Positions 32,370 through 44,000 of a stretch of DNA of 64,000 bases are shown one piece after another. The position numbers were made by a program, and so were the translations under genes. Positions within the stretch are counted from its first letter, which is position 1, and each line of letters begins with the position of its first letter. The notes under the pieces were generated by a model that did no database searches, was not told the DNA's origin, and worked only from the letters and a program-made list of their open reading frames with translations. Origin of the DNA: Paramacrobiotus metropolitanus (lineage: Eukaryota; Tardigrada; Eutardigrada; Parachela; Macrobiotidae); NCBI RefSeq assembly GCF_019649055.1, contig NW_026570310.1, positions 124,001 through 188,000 on the forward strand. The letters are read 5' to 3'.

Positions 32370-33240
32370 TATCAGATGTTGGCAGTTGCGGTGTCTTTGC
32401 AGCCCTAATGCCGCTAACCTGTTTGCGGACATGGCGTGGCTGCCCAAGAAATCATTCATTTACCGTCAGCGACCAACATACTGGAAGCTCGAAGGAAGAC
32501 TTGGCCTTGTACTTCCGTAGGAATTCAAGTTGCAGCTTAAAGCCTCAGCGACTGACCCAACTTGACCGCCGTCATCGCCCTTATTTTTGAGTAGAAAAAA
32601 TGTTGAAAACATATCGCGCCAGAAAACGTTACTGTGGTTTACGATGCCCACACCTGAACTTGTGCTTATAATACTGCTATAGCTATACTGGAAAAAAGTT
32701 GACCACGTGCGTGGCTTAAATCGGCATGTACAATTCTAGTGTTCTGTGTTTAGGGAAACGTTCAGCGTAGTTGGAGCATTAGCCAAGCCAAAAGGCATGA
32801 CCTCAAATCGATAAATATTTTCTGGTGTTGAGAAAGCTGTTCCATTTAGCTATACTGGAAAAAAGTTGACCACGTGCGTGGCTTAAATCGACATGTACAC
32901 TTCTAGTGTTCTGTGTTTAGGGAAACGTTCAGCGTAGTTGGAGCATTAGCCAAGCCAAAAGGCATGACTTCAAATCGATAAATATTTTCTAGTGTTAAGA
33001 AAGCTGTTTCATTTTTAGAGTTTTCAGCTGAAGGAACATGTACAGTAGATATTCACAAACCAAATCAAATGCTGAAAAATTCCTTGACCCACAAAGAACA
33101 TCAAAACAATCGATTTCTAATAGCGGATATTGGCCTTTGATTGTGACAGAGTGGAGCTCTATATACTCAACGTGTGTGTCACCTGTCGTTTTGGGTATGA
33201 GTACTATGTTGAATTGTTGACTGCCTAAAAAGCCTGGCAT
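32370..33240 (-). pseudogene. pol: Ty3/Gypsy reverse transcriptase fragment
   Basis: The minus strand reads, from 33240 down, NIVLIPKTTGDTHVEYIELHSVTIKGQ (key blocks only), QYPLLEID, NFSAFDL (first catalytic Asp, about 33085), then RFEVMPFGLANAP, the conserved RT block around 32772-32817. A further block FLGSHAMSANRL (about 32450) corresponds to the FLG-x-x-V-S region after the thumb. The YxDD box is not found. Frames change several times and a 167-base duplication interrupts it. No LTRs were found, so this is an isolated old fragment of a Gypsy element distinct from the two above. Confidence 0.75.
32681..33014 (+). repeat. 167-base tandem duplication inside the RT fragment
   Basis: 32681-32847 and 32848-33014 are adjacent direct repeats starting AGCTATACTGGAAAAAAG, with few differences. 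The unit includes the MPFGLANAP-encoding block, so that RT block is present twice. 167 is not a multiple of three, so it shifts the frame. Confidence 0.95.
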
Positions 33241-33589
33241 GGCGTGATGATTCCCATGTCGAGCCATTAACTGACCTGCTTGTCAACTGCCTATTTTTTC
33301 CCAAGGCACATACCTTCCTAATAAGCGATGACGACGGTCACCATCTCTAGTATCAATTGCGTGCTCAATATACAGCAGGAACGACCAATCTTTTTCCCTT
33401 CTGATGGAAACAAATGTCTGTAAGTGTACAATAAATTCAATAATCAAGGCGTTCATCCGAACTTACAGACAGGACCACCCAAGGCTTTTTAGGCGACGCA
33501 ATTCCGGCTCTGATATTCGCATAAAGCAACAAATATCTATAATTCTGTGATTTGCTGTTATTCAAGGCCGCATGGACCTTTGCCTATAA

Positions 33590-34232
33590 AACCTCCGAGT
33601 TCTATAATCTACCATTATTTTTGCTGCGTATAAAACCACAGATATGCACGGCCAGTTAGCCCGCCAAAGGTAAGGTTATTTTGAGATTTTCATCGCTCTT
33701 TTTGAAAGCGGAAGTTCTAGGTTGTTTACGTAGCGGGTTTTTATGTTGCACTTTTTTAGAATAAACAGAAATTAATCATACTTTTTGTTAGACTAGTGTT
33801 GATTAATATTGTTTCTAGGCGTATCAACCGCTCCCTGCCCCATCATCACCATCGGCATTTCAGCCGTTGCCTCTCGCATCATCACCAGCGCCAGAACAGC
33901 TCTTGGTTTTTTGTTCTATCTTCGCGATAAGAAACCACGGAAGCCCGATCTGAGAAAGCCCAAGAAAGTCTTCACACCCGCAGAAGGTGGTCTGTGCGAC
34001 GAAAGGACCTGCAACGCCCGCACCAACGACCGCTGCGCCGGCAGCACCGCGGACCTTTACCAAAGTTTTTGCGGTTAATCCTGTCCTTTTAGGTAATTTC
34101 AAGCGCGTTGTTTCCAAGTGTGGCACAATTGTCAGCTTTGTTGACGGGGCTTACGACATAATTGCTTGTGTATGTGGTGCATGCCGCGGTGAGGCGGCAA
34201 ATGTGTTATTGTTTGTGAAGAGCAATTAGACG
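33590..34232 (+). other. Candidate promoter, first intron and exon; unrecognised
   Basis: GTATAAAACC near 33632 is followed by ATG 33645 and a donor GTAAGG at about 33671; TTGTTTCTAG at 33818 is a fitting acceptor (147-base T-rich intron). The exon after it is GC-richer. One frame (to TAA 34076) reads PIITIGISAVASRIITSARTAL, a possible membrane helix, then the basic KKPRKPDLRKPKK; another frame (from ~33987) continues with an Ala/Pro/Thr-rich stretch and FTKVFAVNPVLLG to 34227. The ATG frame does not join the long frame in phase. So the signals look real but the product is not defined. Confidence 0.3.
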
Positions 34233-34378
34233 GAAGTTTTACATAGAAAAGAAGTAAACATCCGCAGAAAAAGGGCATGAGGTTCCTTTATCCAACCACA
34301 TATGCAGCATATGCATGCTTCCGCTGTATGTTAACATTATAACGTGACTTTGCACACAGACACATTCAGATAATTCAA

Positions 34379-35697
34379 CGGTTGAATTCTACATAGAACC
34401 AATGAGACATTTTGTGCAAACGTCTTCACCACAGATAGAAAGGTCATGCATTATAATTCCAGAGATGTTGGTAGTGCAGAATCCATCCATTAGCCATATG
34501 CATGGCGATTTCGGGCGTAAACTGCATGTAAAATGCAGCTCGAAGCTTAATTGTGGTAAATTAATCCATAAATTTGACCATGAAACGCATTCCTTCTCCG
34601 ACGAAAAGGCGTCCTGCAGCCTAAAATTCGCAAAGAAGTTAATAAAAATGATTTTATGCAGATTAAAACGTAGTTCTATGGGCAATTCGGAAATGGTGGC
34701 AACGACAGGCCACGCGGCTCGAAACAAAGCTGTTGAAAAGCTGAAAGCCGTCGGCATTCAGCAGTATTGTTATAAAAAACAAATTTTCCTGGAATTTTCA
34801 TGATTATTCGTAAGGTTTCCATGAAGCGATATATAACCGCTTCCGTAACTAATGTTTCGGAAGAGACCGCCTGCCCGATAACACGCTTCGATGAAACATT
34901 AATCTTAATAAATCTTCTGTTCATAAATCTTCTGTTGTTCAGCACAATTGGAAAGCCCAAAGTAATTGTCAGGGACGACAACATCATTCAAGCTAAGTTT
35001 TCTTCACATCAGCGAAAAATATCCATCCTATTTAAAACAAAGGTTGAAATTCCCACAAGCCGTCCTGAGCAGTATCAAAACAGTCATACGTTAGGCTGCT
35101 AATTTTTGCTGCCCAAAGAAGCTCCCCAACAATTCTCATCAGCTTACGTTATCTTCCCTCTTTCCCCACATCAGGGACACTCTCCAATTTCTTGGTAATA
35201 ACTCCAGTGCAGTTCTGTGGGAAACAACGACATTCTTTTTTCACAATCACAAACATTATTTTTTCCCTGCTCGTTGCGGCAGATTCCGCTTCATACACAA
35301 TTCGTGATTTTGAGTCTTTCGGATGTCTGCCGTTTCAATTCACAAACTCAGACTAGAAAACATCATTCGACCACCGTCCAGACGTGTGGCGAAAAATCCG
35401 TAATAAAAAAAACTGGCTAGGCTTTCATAACGCGGATGCATTAGGAATGCCTGGTGCAATTTCAAAAACAGTTTCAAAATTCTTCGAAGATTATCTCGCG
35501 GAATCAAAACTCCGCAATACTTCCCAGCAAATCGCACACATGCCCTTTCCTGCTGTTGCATCAAAGAATGCGCCAATCTTTATGTAATCTTGATGAAACT
35601 GGAATTTTACATCAACCAACTTCTGAACATTTTATGCGCAAAGGACAAATAGTCCGTGACATGTACCATGACTACTGCAACAAAACAAAAAGCTGAT
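34379..35697 (+). repeat. Dispersed repeat family, copy A (1.3 kb)
   Basis: From CGGTTGAATTCTACATA to ACAAAACAAAAAGCT it matches copy B at 62144-63926 in the same orientation, with many substitutions and several indels. Frames are open in patches on both strands: plus 34402-34803 (133 codons) and 35384-35587, minus 34676-34987. The best-conserved protein-level blocks on the plus strand are SKFFEDYL, RNT-x-QQIAH and the KHHSTTVQ block. I considered a FLYWCH/MULE transposase and could not support it. No terminal repeats or target duplications were found. Probably an old unclassified transposon. Confidence 0.75.
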
Positions 35698-35715
35698 TTG
35701 CAGGAAAATCTCCAC

Positions 35716-36569
35716 TTACGCCACGGCATCCATGTCTGCATCATCATCACGGCCATGACGGCGGCGTTTACCGATGGAATCATCGAGCTTTCCAGTACGA
35801 CATTTCTCTGGATAAGGAGGACCTTTACCATGCTGGAGTTCACGCAGACGCATTTTAGATCGTGAATACATCATATGTGGACTGGCTTGGACCTCTGACT
35901 GAAGTTCACGGTCAATGTCGGAGACTGGATCGTCAAAGTGCTGCTCGTAAGCATCAATAGCCGTGACAGCTGCTCCAAGATCGTAGGTCTCGCCAGGCTT
36001 ATATCCAATCGCCGAAATTGTTTCCGCTGGATTGCTGCCCACATTGATGCCATAATTTCAGCGTAATTCACAAAATTAATTATCTGTCCAATCAGTCAGT
36101 CCTGGGTGTGATCCACACGCAAAAAGCGGAGCAGAGTAAAATGGACATAATTCCGCGCTACATTTAAGGTGTAGACAAAACGATTGTATTTGTCAATCGA
36201 CATTCCACCACAGATATGGTACAGTCGCCCTTCATAACGTAGGAAATTTGCAGGATGAAGTCGAACGTAATCATCTCCATTTGGTCGGCGCTGAAGTCCA
36301 GACAGAGGGATAAAGCCGTTCCCACCGTGCGCAAAATCGTGTGGCGACGGCGACAATCCGCACTGCTCTGGGCGAAGAATCCACTGGTGAACGTCAGGAT
36401 GTCCGAGGTGCGGATCAATGCCTTGGAAGCGCGGCTCTTCCACTTCCACATGCGCGGGTTCTTCAGAAGAGCTGGAGCTATCGTCTTCTTGCTGCTGCTG
36501 GTGCAGATTTGCGCGGGCAAATTGGGACCAACCCTCACGAGGATTATCGAGCCACCGTTTACGCTCCAT
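35716..36569 (-). CDS. Two-exon gene candidate, unrecognised protein
   Basis: Exon 1 runs from ATG 36569 (MERKRWLD) to 36119. It encodes a Gln run, a Ser-rich acidic stretch (DDSSSSSEE), and then a folded-looking part with RYEGRLYHICGGMSIDKYN. A donor GTGTGG at 36118 and an acceptor CAATCCAG at 36027 define a 92-base intron that joins the frames in phase 1 to exon 2 (36026-35716), which reads ETISAIGYKPGETYDLG and ends with a basic KRRRHGRDDD tail. The total is about 250 codons without a stop. GC and codon choice are more coding-like than nearly anywhere else in the window outside the provirus. No family recognised; no signal peptide or membrane helix. Splicing is inferred only. Confidence 0.45.
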
Positions 36570-36641
36570 GTTGTAGGTAATTGTGCACTGAGAAATCCAC
36601 GACAAAATTCTCAGTGTGAAGGGAAACGAGTATAATAACAC

Positions 36642-37104
36642 CAGTTACCAACCCAAAATCAAATGGGCAGTCTCGATTTGCAGATTCAATACTAATTGCA
36701 ACCGGACCACGGTGTATGGCCAATCTCTCCGTGCCGTGTGGTTTTCCGAAGTTGATGGACGGCTCCGTCACGACGATCACCCAATGGCGATTTTGAAGTA
36801 CGTACAAAATAATTTCGATGACTTTCCGACAATTTTATCGATTAAAATCCGAAATTTCCGCAATTCAGAATTTAGAGTCATTTATGTACATTATCTACCG
36901 ACGGCCGCTAATAAATGCTAATTATTGTTTGAACTGCATAACGTACAACTTTTCGCGCGTTTAGCTAAATTGTTACGCTTATCTGGCCAATAAAATCTGC
37001 ATTTCGAGTACAAATAACGAGTACAATGTTAAAATTACAGTAGTTTACAAACTAATTTTGTGAAATTTGGTATATGAATGAAAAGTTTGCAGCAAGTGGC
37101 GAAG
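36642..37104. other. No supported gene
   Basis: Only a 101-codon plus frame (36616-36921) without a motif. AT-rich after 36900. This is the upstream side of the two-exon candidate, but no clear TATA box was picked out. Confidence 0.4.
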
Positions 37105-37149
37105 CTAAAACCATAACCGGTGCACTGTTTTATAGTGGAGTTTTACAGC

Positions 37150-37653
37150 GTGCTCCTTGAGAACACACCTTATCGCCAAGACGAGGTCATTCACATGTCG
37201 CAACAGTCCCGACGCGCGACGTGTCGGCTTGCACGGTTTATCGAGCTCGCCTGGGGCCCGATGCCGTAATCGAATGTCATGTACCAGCGGACAGCAGGTG
37301 CACATACTCCACCACGGCTCACCTTCCGATCTGATCAGCCGGTGCCCATGCCGGGACGCGATTCCTCGGGGCACAACTACACCATCAAATGGAACTTCGC
37401 TGCTCTACAGACACCATATGGGACCCTGCGCTCCACCGGCGTGATGGACAGCCGCACCGTTCCGCTGCTCCCTGGCCTGGCCAACCACTGCTTCGCTCCT
37501 GCATCAGCTGATTACCAGCGCCAGCGAGGTCTTCACCGACGAACTACCAACCCACAGGACCACCCCCGAAGGCTATCCTGTTGCCATACCTGCAGCATCC
37601 GGCTGTCGATTCCCGACAACGTTTATGAACACATAGACCAGTACTTCCTGTGA
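37150..37653 (+). pseudogene. Decayed coding-like stretch, unrecognised
   Basis: One plus frame is open from about 37150 to TGA 37651-37653 except for a TAA at about 37267. It reads AWGPMP, then NYTIKWNFAALQTPYGTL and VMDSRTVPLLPG. From ~37490 another frame (LLHQLITSASEVFTDELP) looks more protein-like, which suggests a single-base frame change. GC-rich compared with flanks. No family recognised and no splice sites are clear. Confidence 0.28.
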
Positions 37654-38215
37654 AAACACAAGGACCGGATTATTACAGGAAGTACGGAAGCCAACGGGAC
37701 AGGGCAATCCCGTGGGCCCATAATCCGCTTAGAGCACACTCACTCTCCGAATATTCCTGGGTGTATTTTGCGATCTACCTACGAGTTGCGGCTTGCAACA
37801 CCGGATGATACTGGAACTATCCAGTGTTTGTGTCGACCGCATCGATTTACGAAGGGGTTTTGAATGTTCATTTGATGTTCCGGCTAGTTTCTAACGGAAC
37901 GCCTGGCAGGTTCCGAAAGATAGTATTTTTCAATATGTTGAAATTTACGGCTGTATCATGGACAGTTGGTCAGGTTGGCGACATCATTCGTGTATTCGGA
38001 AAAATCTAAATTATATGTTACACGATACTGACAAGAAAATCTAGTCCAAATGAGTAATTTCATATGCCACGAATCATTCAAACATTCCCCACATCATTCT
38101 GACAGACGTAACACTGGCTGGCGAAAAAGATCCTCTGGATTATCATCTTCGGTGCACACCCCGGTGCGCTGAGATACCAAAACGCTTCAAGGAATAGGGA
38201 AAGACCGATCCCACC
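37654..38215. other. No supported gene
   Basis: Frames below 65 codons, no motif. Directly upstream of the BIR frame; no acceptor site that would obviously start the BIR exon was identified. Confidence 0.4.
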
Positions 38216-38221
38216 GACAAC

Positions 38222-38485
38222 GTGGACCAAATATATACATTGGCCTGCCCATTTAATTTTGCAAATGCGCAACTTTATGAGAGGCTAAGCTCTTCCAAAA
38301 ATTGGCCTTTCCAGCAACCTCTGGATTTGGCCCGGGCGGGATTTGTCTATACCGGTAAAGGGGACGGGGTGGAATGTTTTAATTTTGGTCTGCATGTCCG
38401 TCAGTGGACACCGGACAATGTGCCATGGCACGTTCATACACGGGATGCCCCCGGCTGTTTGTATATCACTACCTGCCTTGATTAA
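38222..38485 (+). pseudogene. BIR (inhibitor-of-apoptosis) domain, second zinc Cys replaced by Phe
   Basis: The plus frame encodes the BIR pattern: LSSSKNWP, then DLARAGFVYTGKGDGVECF, then W and PWHVHTRDAPGC. Counting from codon 38222, Cys52, position 55, His72 and Cys79 have exactly the C-x2-C-x16-H-x6-C spacing of the BIR zinc site. Position 55 is Phe (TTT), a one-base change from Cys (TGT). BIR domains bind caspases or IAP-binding tetrapeptides, as in IAP proteins and survivin. The frame ends at TAA 38483-38485, then continues open for another 70 codons. With a zinc ligand lost the fold is probably damaged. No RING or second BIR is seen. A single exon or processed fragment is possible. Confidence 0.72.
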
Positions 38486-39479
38486 ATCGTGCGTGACCGT
38501 TATAAGGAGCTCCCCGACATCAGCAACCTAGTGGTAATGATGACGAGAAGTGCAACAATAGCAGTGGTAGAGCAGAAACAACTTCATTCGTGGCGGTTTA
38601 TGATGCGAACTTTTTCGACGACGGTATTCGGGCTTTTGTGGTGTCACGAGCTTCGAAATATCGATTCAGTGTGGAGGAGATACGGAAACCGTCCCTAGTG
38701 TCAAACGGATAAATCCTCCCGAAGCTGACATCACCGTCAAAACACTGCTTAGCCATTTGGAAGCCAGACGGACTAAATGTGGGCAGAAAAAAACGCGGCA
38801 AATACACGCAACATCGATGTGGAGCGCGAAACCGAGTGCTGAAAGACGGACGTGATTTGGTCGAAAATAGCGGCTCCGCTTCTGGATATGGAGTAGATTA
38901 TTCCGAATGTACAGAATTCGGCTGCCGCCTTGAATGACTGACTAGAAATTTGCGAAGCAAAATCTGACAACTTAGTTAATTCGTTACTGTGTGGGCAGTT
39001 CAAGCAAAATTTATCTGGGGCGCGCAAAAGAATAAATTACATGGAAACTTTTCAAAAGGAATTCCTTGCAAATATGGAATGCGGGCTGCAAATCTGATAA
39101 TTTACCTGTATTTCGGGCAAATGTTATTAATCAGCATCACAAGTATTTTTGCTAAGAACTTTAAAAAAGTCAGTGGCAGGTAATATAAACATTCTAAACA
39201 GACGCCACCGTAATAATTGTTGATGCTGAGAACACTTAAAATCATTGCGATGACAGATGTAGAGAACAGGTGGAGAAGAAATTCCTTTCAGAAGATCTGA
39301 AAATGATATTTTATTGCAGAGGTATCAATACTGTCATGTATACAAAAATGCTCACACTCAAGGTTTGGCTGCGGCATATCTTGAAGCACAAGACAGACGA
39401 AGACCGATGATGTTGAACAGAAGACGGTTAGGGTGGCAAGAGTTCCCAAACGCCTTTGCAAATGAACTATTAATTGCGC
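38486..39479. other. No supported gene
   Basis: In-frame continuation of the BIR frame to 38698 shows no motif. Later frames are short and AT-rich. Confidence 0.4.
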
Positions 39480-41364
39480 AGCGAGCGCGAGATGCACTTC
39501 TGCGTGACTGCGGAAGTGCATTCGGTGCACGTTTGTGCGAATAGAGAAAGAACGAGAGACAGACTCGTTGATATGAAATGAAGCCTTCGTGCTGGCCAGC
39601 TGTTGCTCTGTAGACAAAAAGAACAGAGACAGACAGCTATCTGCTGCTGTGCTGTCACAGAGGGTCTGGAGGGCATACACGTATATAACGCAGTTGGAAA
39701 GAAAGCGGGGCATATGCCGTACTCGCGGGGGCGGTGCGCGTCGTGCTAAGTAATTGCAGCTGCCACAGGTGTCGTTATGCTTGCAGTCAGAACTGCAAAG
39801 GTAAACGAGCCAAACCGGCATGAATGTATAATGCAGTACGCAGCAGCAGAATGTATATTTTAGTATTCGGCGCCGTTCCGGGGAAACGAGGGCCGGGCGC
39901 AAGTTGGATCCGCTAGGCGCTCAAGCTTACTGCTGCCTGTGTAAGAATATGGGTTGCTTGTCTGTCTCAACCTCATTCCCTTGCTTTCTGCAGTTAGTCA
40001 GCGCATCATTATTTCTCGACCAAATGCGTTGATCAAAGAGATTCGGTCAGAGTTTTAGTGAGACTTGGCCTAGATGCAGTTGCGTGCGAGCGACAAAGCG
40101 TCGCTGCTGATAACGTTGTGTATATACAGTACACACCCACCGGTTCCGTTAAGCGAAGCTCCTGGCAAGATCAAGTTCAAAATGCATTGAGTAATGGGGC
40201 TTGCATTTTATTAGTACGTATACGGCGCCGCTCCAGTGGGACGGAGGCCAGGCGCAGGCTATACCCGATGGGGCAGCGCATTCCAGTGATTTAAGGCGGA
40301 ACCGGCGGCTTTTTGAAACAAAGGATGCTGCAGTGCAATAACAGGAAAAACTGTTGTTCCGGCTGTCATAACAGGCAAAAACATAACATAACAAGTAGCA
40401 ATATTAACCGCGGCTAACTGGTTATCCAACGCCCACTAGTCTGCCTTGCATTAAGCACACTAATTTTCCAAAAATTTCACGGCAAACGCGAAAGCGGGGG
40501 CAGGCGATGTAAGCTGCAGGTCCGTGGGCATTTGATAACATAGGCCGCTGCAGTGCAACGCCAGCGCACTCTGTTATTACAGTTATGGAAATAATTGCTT
40601 GCGTAATGGGGCACGCGCACACAAGCACACTTCTTTTCACCTTACAGTACTAGTAGGTGTGTGTTAGCGAATGAAGTTTTGATAGGGGCGCGCACAAAAA
40701 AAAACATTGAAAGCGCCTCTAACGAACAAAAACGAAACACAATTGTAAACATTTGCAGCTTGGAGAGCTTCGGGATGAGTGCTACATCAATTTCCTATCA
40801 CAACTGACAATGAACACCGTGTCGGTAGTGTGAGGCATATCTGCAGCAACGCATGTAAAAGTGAATTTGGCGGACGTGAGATTGGATACAGACAGGAGTG
40901 TAAAGAAAGACAAAATCGCTGAAATTAAACCTGCATGCTGGCCACCTGCTGCCCTGTAAGTATATAAGCAGAGCGGGAGAGAGCGGGAGAGAGAGAGAGG
41001 AGAGAGAGCAAGAGGCAAGGCTGCGTATATGTGTGTGTCTATGCGTGTGCGTCTATATATCATAGTCCCTTGCTGCTGCTCTCTATGTCGGTTATTGCTA
41101 CAGGGCGGCGTTTCGGTAAAACTCGCCAGGGCGCAAGTTAAAGACCAGGGGCAGCGCGCTCCTGCTTAAAACAAAGTGTATACGATAACCAACCATTTCT
41201 GCCGTTTGGTCAGGGGCCACGCCAACACGCTCTGCTACAATGTTGTTAGAGAGGGAACGGAATGCGCAGCACTGTAGTACCGGTCTAGTGGAACGAAGGA
41301 CGGGTATAGGCTGTATCCGGTGGGCTAGCGCCCGCCTGCTCGTGACACAGCGCGTATATAGCAC
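39480..41364 (+). repeat. Cluster of degenerate repeats with a shared ~60-base GC-rich block
   Basis: A block of the type GGCGCCGxTCCxGTGGxACG followed by AGGCCxGGCGCAAGxT and GTGGGxxAGCGC occurs four times: about 39869, 40223, 41105 and 41278 (the last lacks the first bases). Other blocks recur in the same order, for example TGCTGGCCAxCTGxTGCxCTGTA at 39594 and 40934, ahead of the GC block. This looks like an eroded direct-repeat array of units of a few hundred bases, or several copies of one transposon. No protein family could be supported in the overlapping frames. Confidence 0.5.
40968..41018 (+). repeat. GA-rich microsatellite
   Basis: GAGCGGGAGAGAGCGGGAGAG followed by (GA) runs, with interruptions. 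Purine-only on the plus strand. Confidence 0.85.
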
Positions 41365-44000
41365 ACATATCCATTACTGCTCTTGTGAGGCAACCCACAC
41401 AAATAAGCTTTATCGATTTATCGCAGAAGCATTAGCATTATTAGGTTGCAGCTGTTTTGCATAACTGGATTGGCTTGATAGACGAAACCATTAACGTAGA
41501 GCCAAAAAGCTACGCCACGCCCCCGCACGCCGTGCCGTTAGCCATAGTTAGCCACGCCCAGCACGCCGTGCCGTGCGCAAGTAGTGTGGGGAAGCTGCCC
41601 AGGGTTCAGAGAGCTAGCGACACAGAGGTACAGGCCCATGTGTGAGTGTGTTGTAATTATGTGCGCCTGTCTGCTGCAGTGTCTTACACACGCCCAGGTA
41701 ATGTGAATATAATTTGCTTAACACAGAACAATAAAAAAAAGCTAATACGATGCTGAACATTTACCTAAATTTATACAGTTGCTTCGTTTAATTATACCGT
41801 ACAATAAAAAAACATCTGTTATATATAAATACGGCCGGTAAGGATAAACAAAGATTGAAAAAGTGTTGTACATGCTGTTTACCTCGCGAGAATCCGACCG
41901 ATCCTTGCATCCCCGACAGACTAGAACTTGGCAGTCCTTTGCCGTTGTTGCGTTGTTGCAAACGGTCAGTGCTAGAACTGTAAAGTCCTTACAGTCTGAA
42001 CCGGCTTCGCGATTGACGACGCAGGTGGGAACAGGCAGTCTCGCGGAGGGGTGGGGGGGGGCTGTGCGGGATGATGGCACCGGCCGGACCAAGAGTCTGG
42101 GAGGAGTGCAGTACGTCTGCGTCTGTGCCGGTAGGAGAGTAGGCGCTGGCGTGGGGATGACAGGCGCGTGGGGGAATCCACGGGCAGGCGACGGTTCCAC
42201 ACACAGTGCCAGCAGCGGGAGTCGGCCGCGAGGAAGAAAAGGTGTGCGGGCCTTCGCGGACAGACGAGTAGACGATGGTTCCACACACAGGCGCCCGGGG
42301 CGGGGTCACGGCAGCTACGGTGGACATTTAAAAACTTGATAAATATTGTAATAACAAATATCTAACAATAAATAATTAAAATAATTTAGAACAACGAAAT
42401 GTTTATCTGTCCGTGCGGTTTTACCAGTTTAAGATTTTTTATGTACTTCGTAACGCCCACCTTACTAAAGTTTATGTAACGAAGTACAGCAAACTTCTAT
42501 ACCCGGTAAAACCATAAAACTGCCCGGAAATGCCGGACTCAGAAATGTCTTATTTGGAACTTTTTACAATACTTTATCCTGCAAAGCTGCAGCAAAACTG
42601 GAAATCATTTTGCTAATTTGCAGTAGTACTGCAACTTGCAGAAGATAAAGTACTGCAATTAGTTCTAAATCGATAATTGTAAACATTGTATAATGGACTT
42701 ATACCGCCAACGACCTAATGTAAATTTTTTATCTTATAATCCTGCTACGCTTCGGTTATGAAGTGCCGGCCAAAAGCGAGTGCACTCCTAGTAAATATTT
42801 GAAGTGCTCTTTAGAATAATTTCATTGTAATGCAACGCACAATAACATGGTCCATGCGCACCGTTTGACTTGTTTTTAATTTTGGCAGGGGCGCGACGGA
42901 ACAGAAGAATGTTCGTATCGGACATTAGCAAAATCAAAAACAAATCGGTCGAAATGATCGGTACTTGACAGCCAAAAATTAGCTACTTTTATTTCCCTTT
43001 ATATCATCGATATGGTCGCTTGCCGACTTTACCTCCAATATTTAACAGTGCATATGTTCGCCTTGTGAACATAAGCATTCTCACAGCTGTGCATCGCGAG
43101 GCGTAAATCCTGCTTCGTTTCCTTGTACGGATTTCTTGCAAGAAGGGCGTAATCGCATCCGCGATAAAAGAAGTACTTTCTTTTGTTGATTTAGTTAGCA
43201 GGAAGAAGTATAAACATCACATTCCGAATCCGCGATTCGCTGCTTCTTTAGGTAAGAAGTGGTACCGTTGCAACAATCAAGCGACTGTGTGAATAACCGC
43301 GTATTTATTCAGGGTCTTTCGCTGGCAAACGGTTGTAGTTCACTTGCATTCCAATTTTCTACCTCGCTTTGGCGTCGAATGATGCCGTGTGCAATTATGC
43401 ATCAGTTCTCAGTGATTTACTGCTATATTTTTCAGTTTAGCTTCTGCAGGTTTATAGCAAATGCGTGGTCGCGGCATGGATTGTCAGGTAAGAAAGTGCA
43501 GCTTCTTGGAGATGCTAGTGTCGCAACCTACCTTTAATGTAGCGGAAATAGCGGCATTTTGTTTTGGGGGTTTCTTCTAGTAATTGCACATTACAACGCT
43601 ATGGCTACTTTCTTCAATAATTGGCTCATTACGATATAGTAAAGTGTGTTCAATAAAACGCTGCATCCCATTGATTTTCACTGGTTTTCTTGCTGAAACA
43701 ATTTTCAAAACAGCAATGTGTCTCCGATTCATAGAATTGGAACTTAAACTAACCGTCCGTCTGTTCAAAAGAGCCCACGGTAAATATGCTATTCCTTTTT
43801 GCACACCCGGAGTCGGCGGGTTTTGCCTTCTTAATTTTGGACTGTGGGAGGTAGTACCGCCGCAAAACCAAATTTTCAAAATTTCAGTAATGATATTGTT
43901 AATTCGAATGCAGCTCCTGCTGGTTTCTGTGGAGCTGTAACAAAGAAATTTCGCGTGAAACGTGATGGTATGTACTTTCCTTCACAACAACAAAGAATCC
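41365..44000. other. No supported gene; GC-rich block at 41990-42330
   Basis: 41990-42330 is GC-rich (G-rich on plus) and open in four frames at once, so none is called; GGTTCCACACACAG occurs at 42194 and 42273. CACGCCGTGCCGT occurs at 41526 and 41563. 42340-43260 is AT-rich and stop-filled. 43259-43940 has frames open on both strands without motifs. Confidence 0.4.

Noticed and set aside
34379-35697. FLYWCH zinc finger / MULE transposase in the dispersed repeat family
   Set aside because: Cys/His spacing does not fit FLYWCH and no DDE block is visible in either copy.
36255-36635. 126-codon plus frame with a hydrophobic LLLLVQI stretch
   Set aside because: It is the shadow of the better two-exon candidate on the minus strand.
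41972-42339. Long GC-rich frames on both strands (up to 180 codons)
   Set aside because: Four frames are open together because the GC content is high; low-complexity Arg/Gly/Pro translations.
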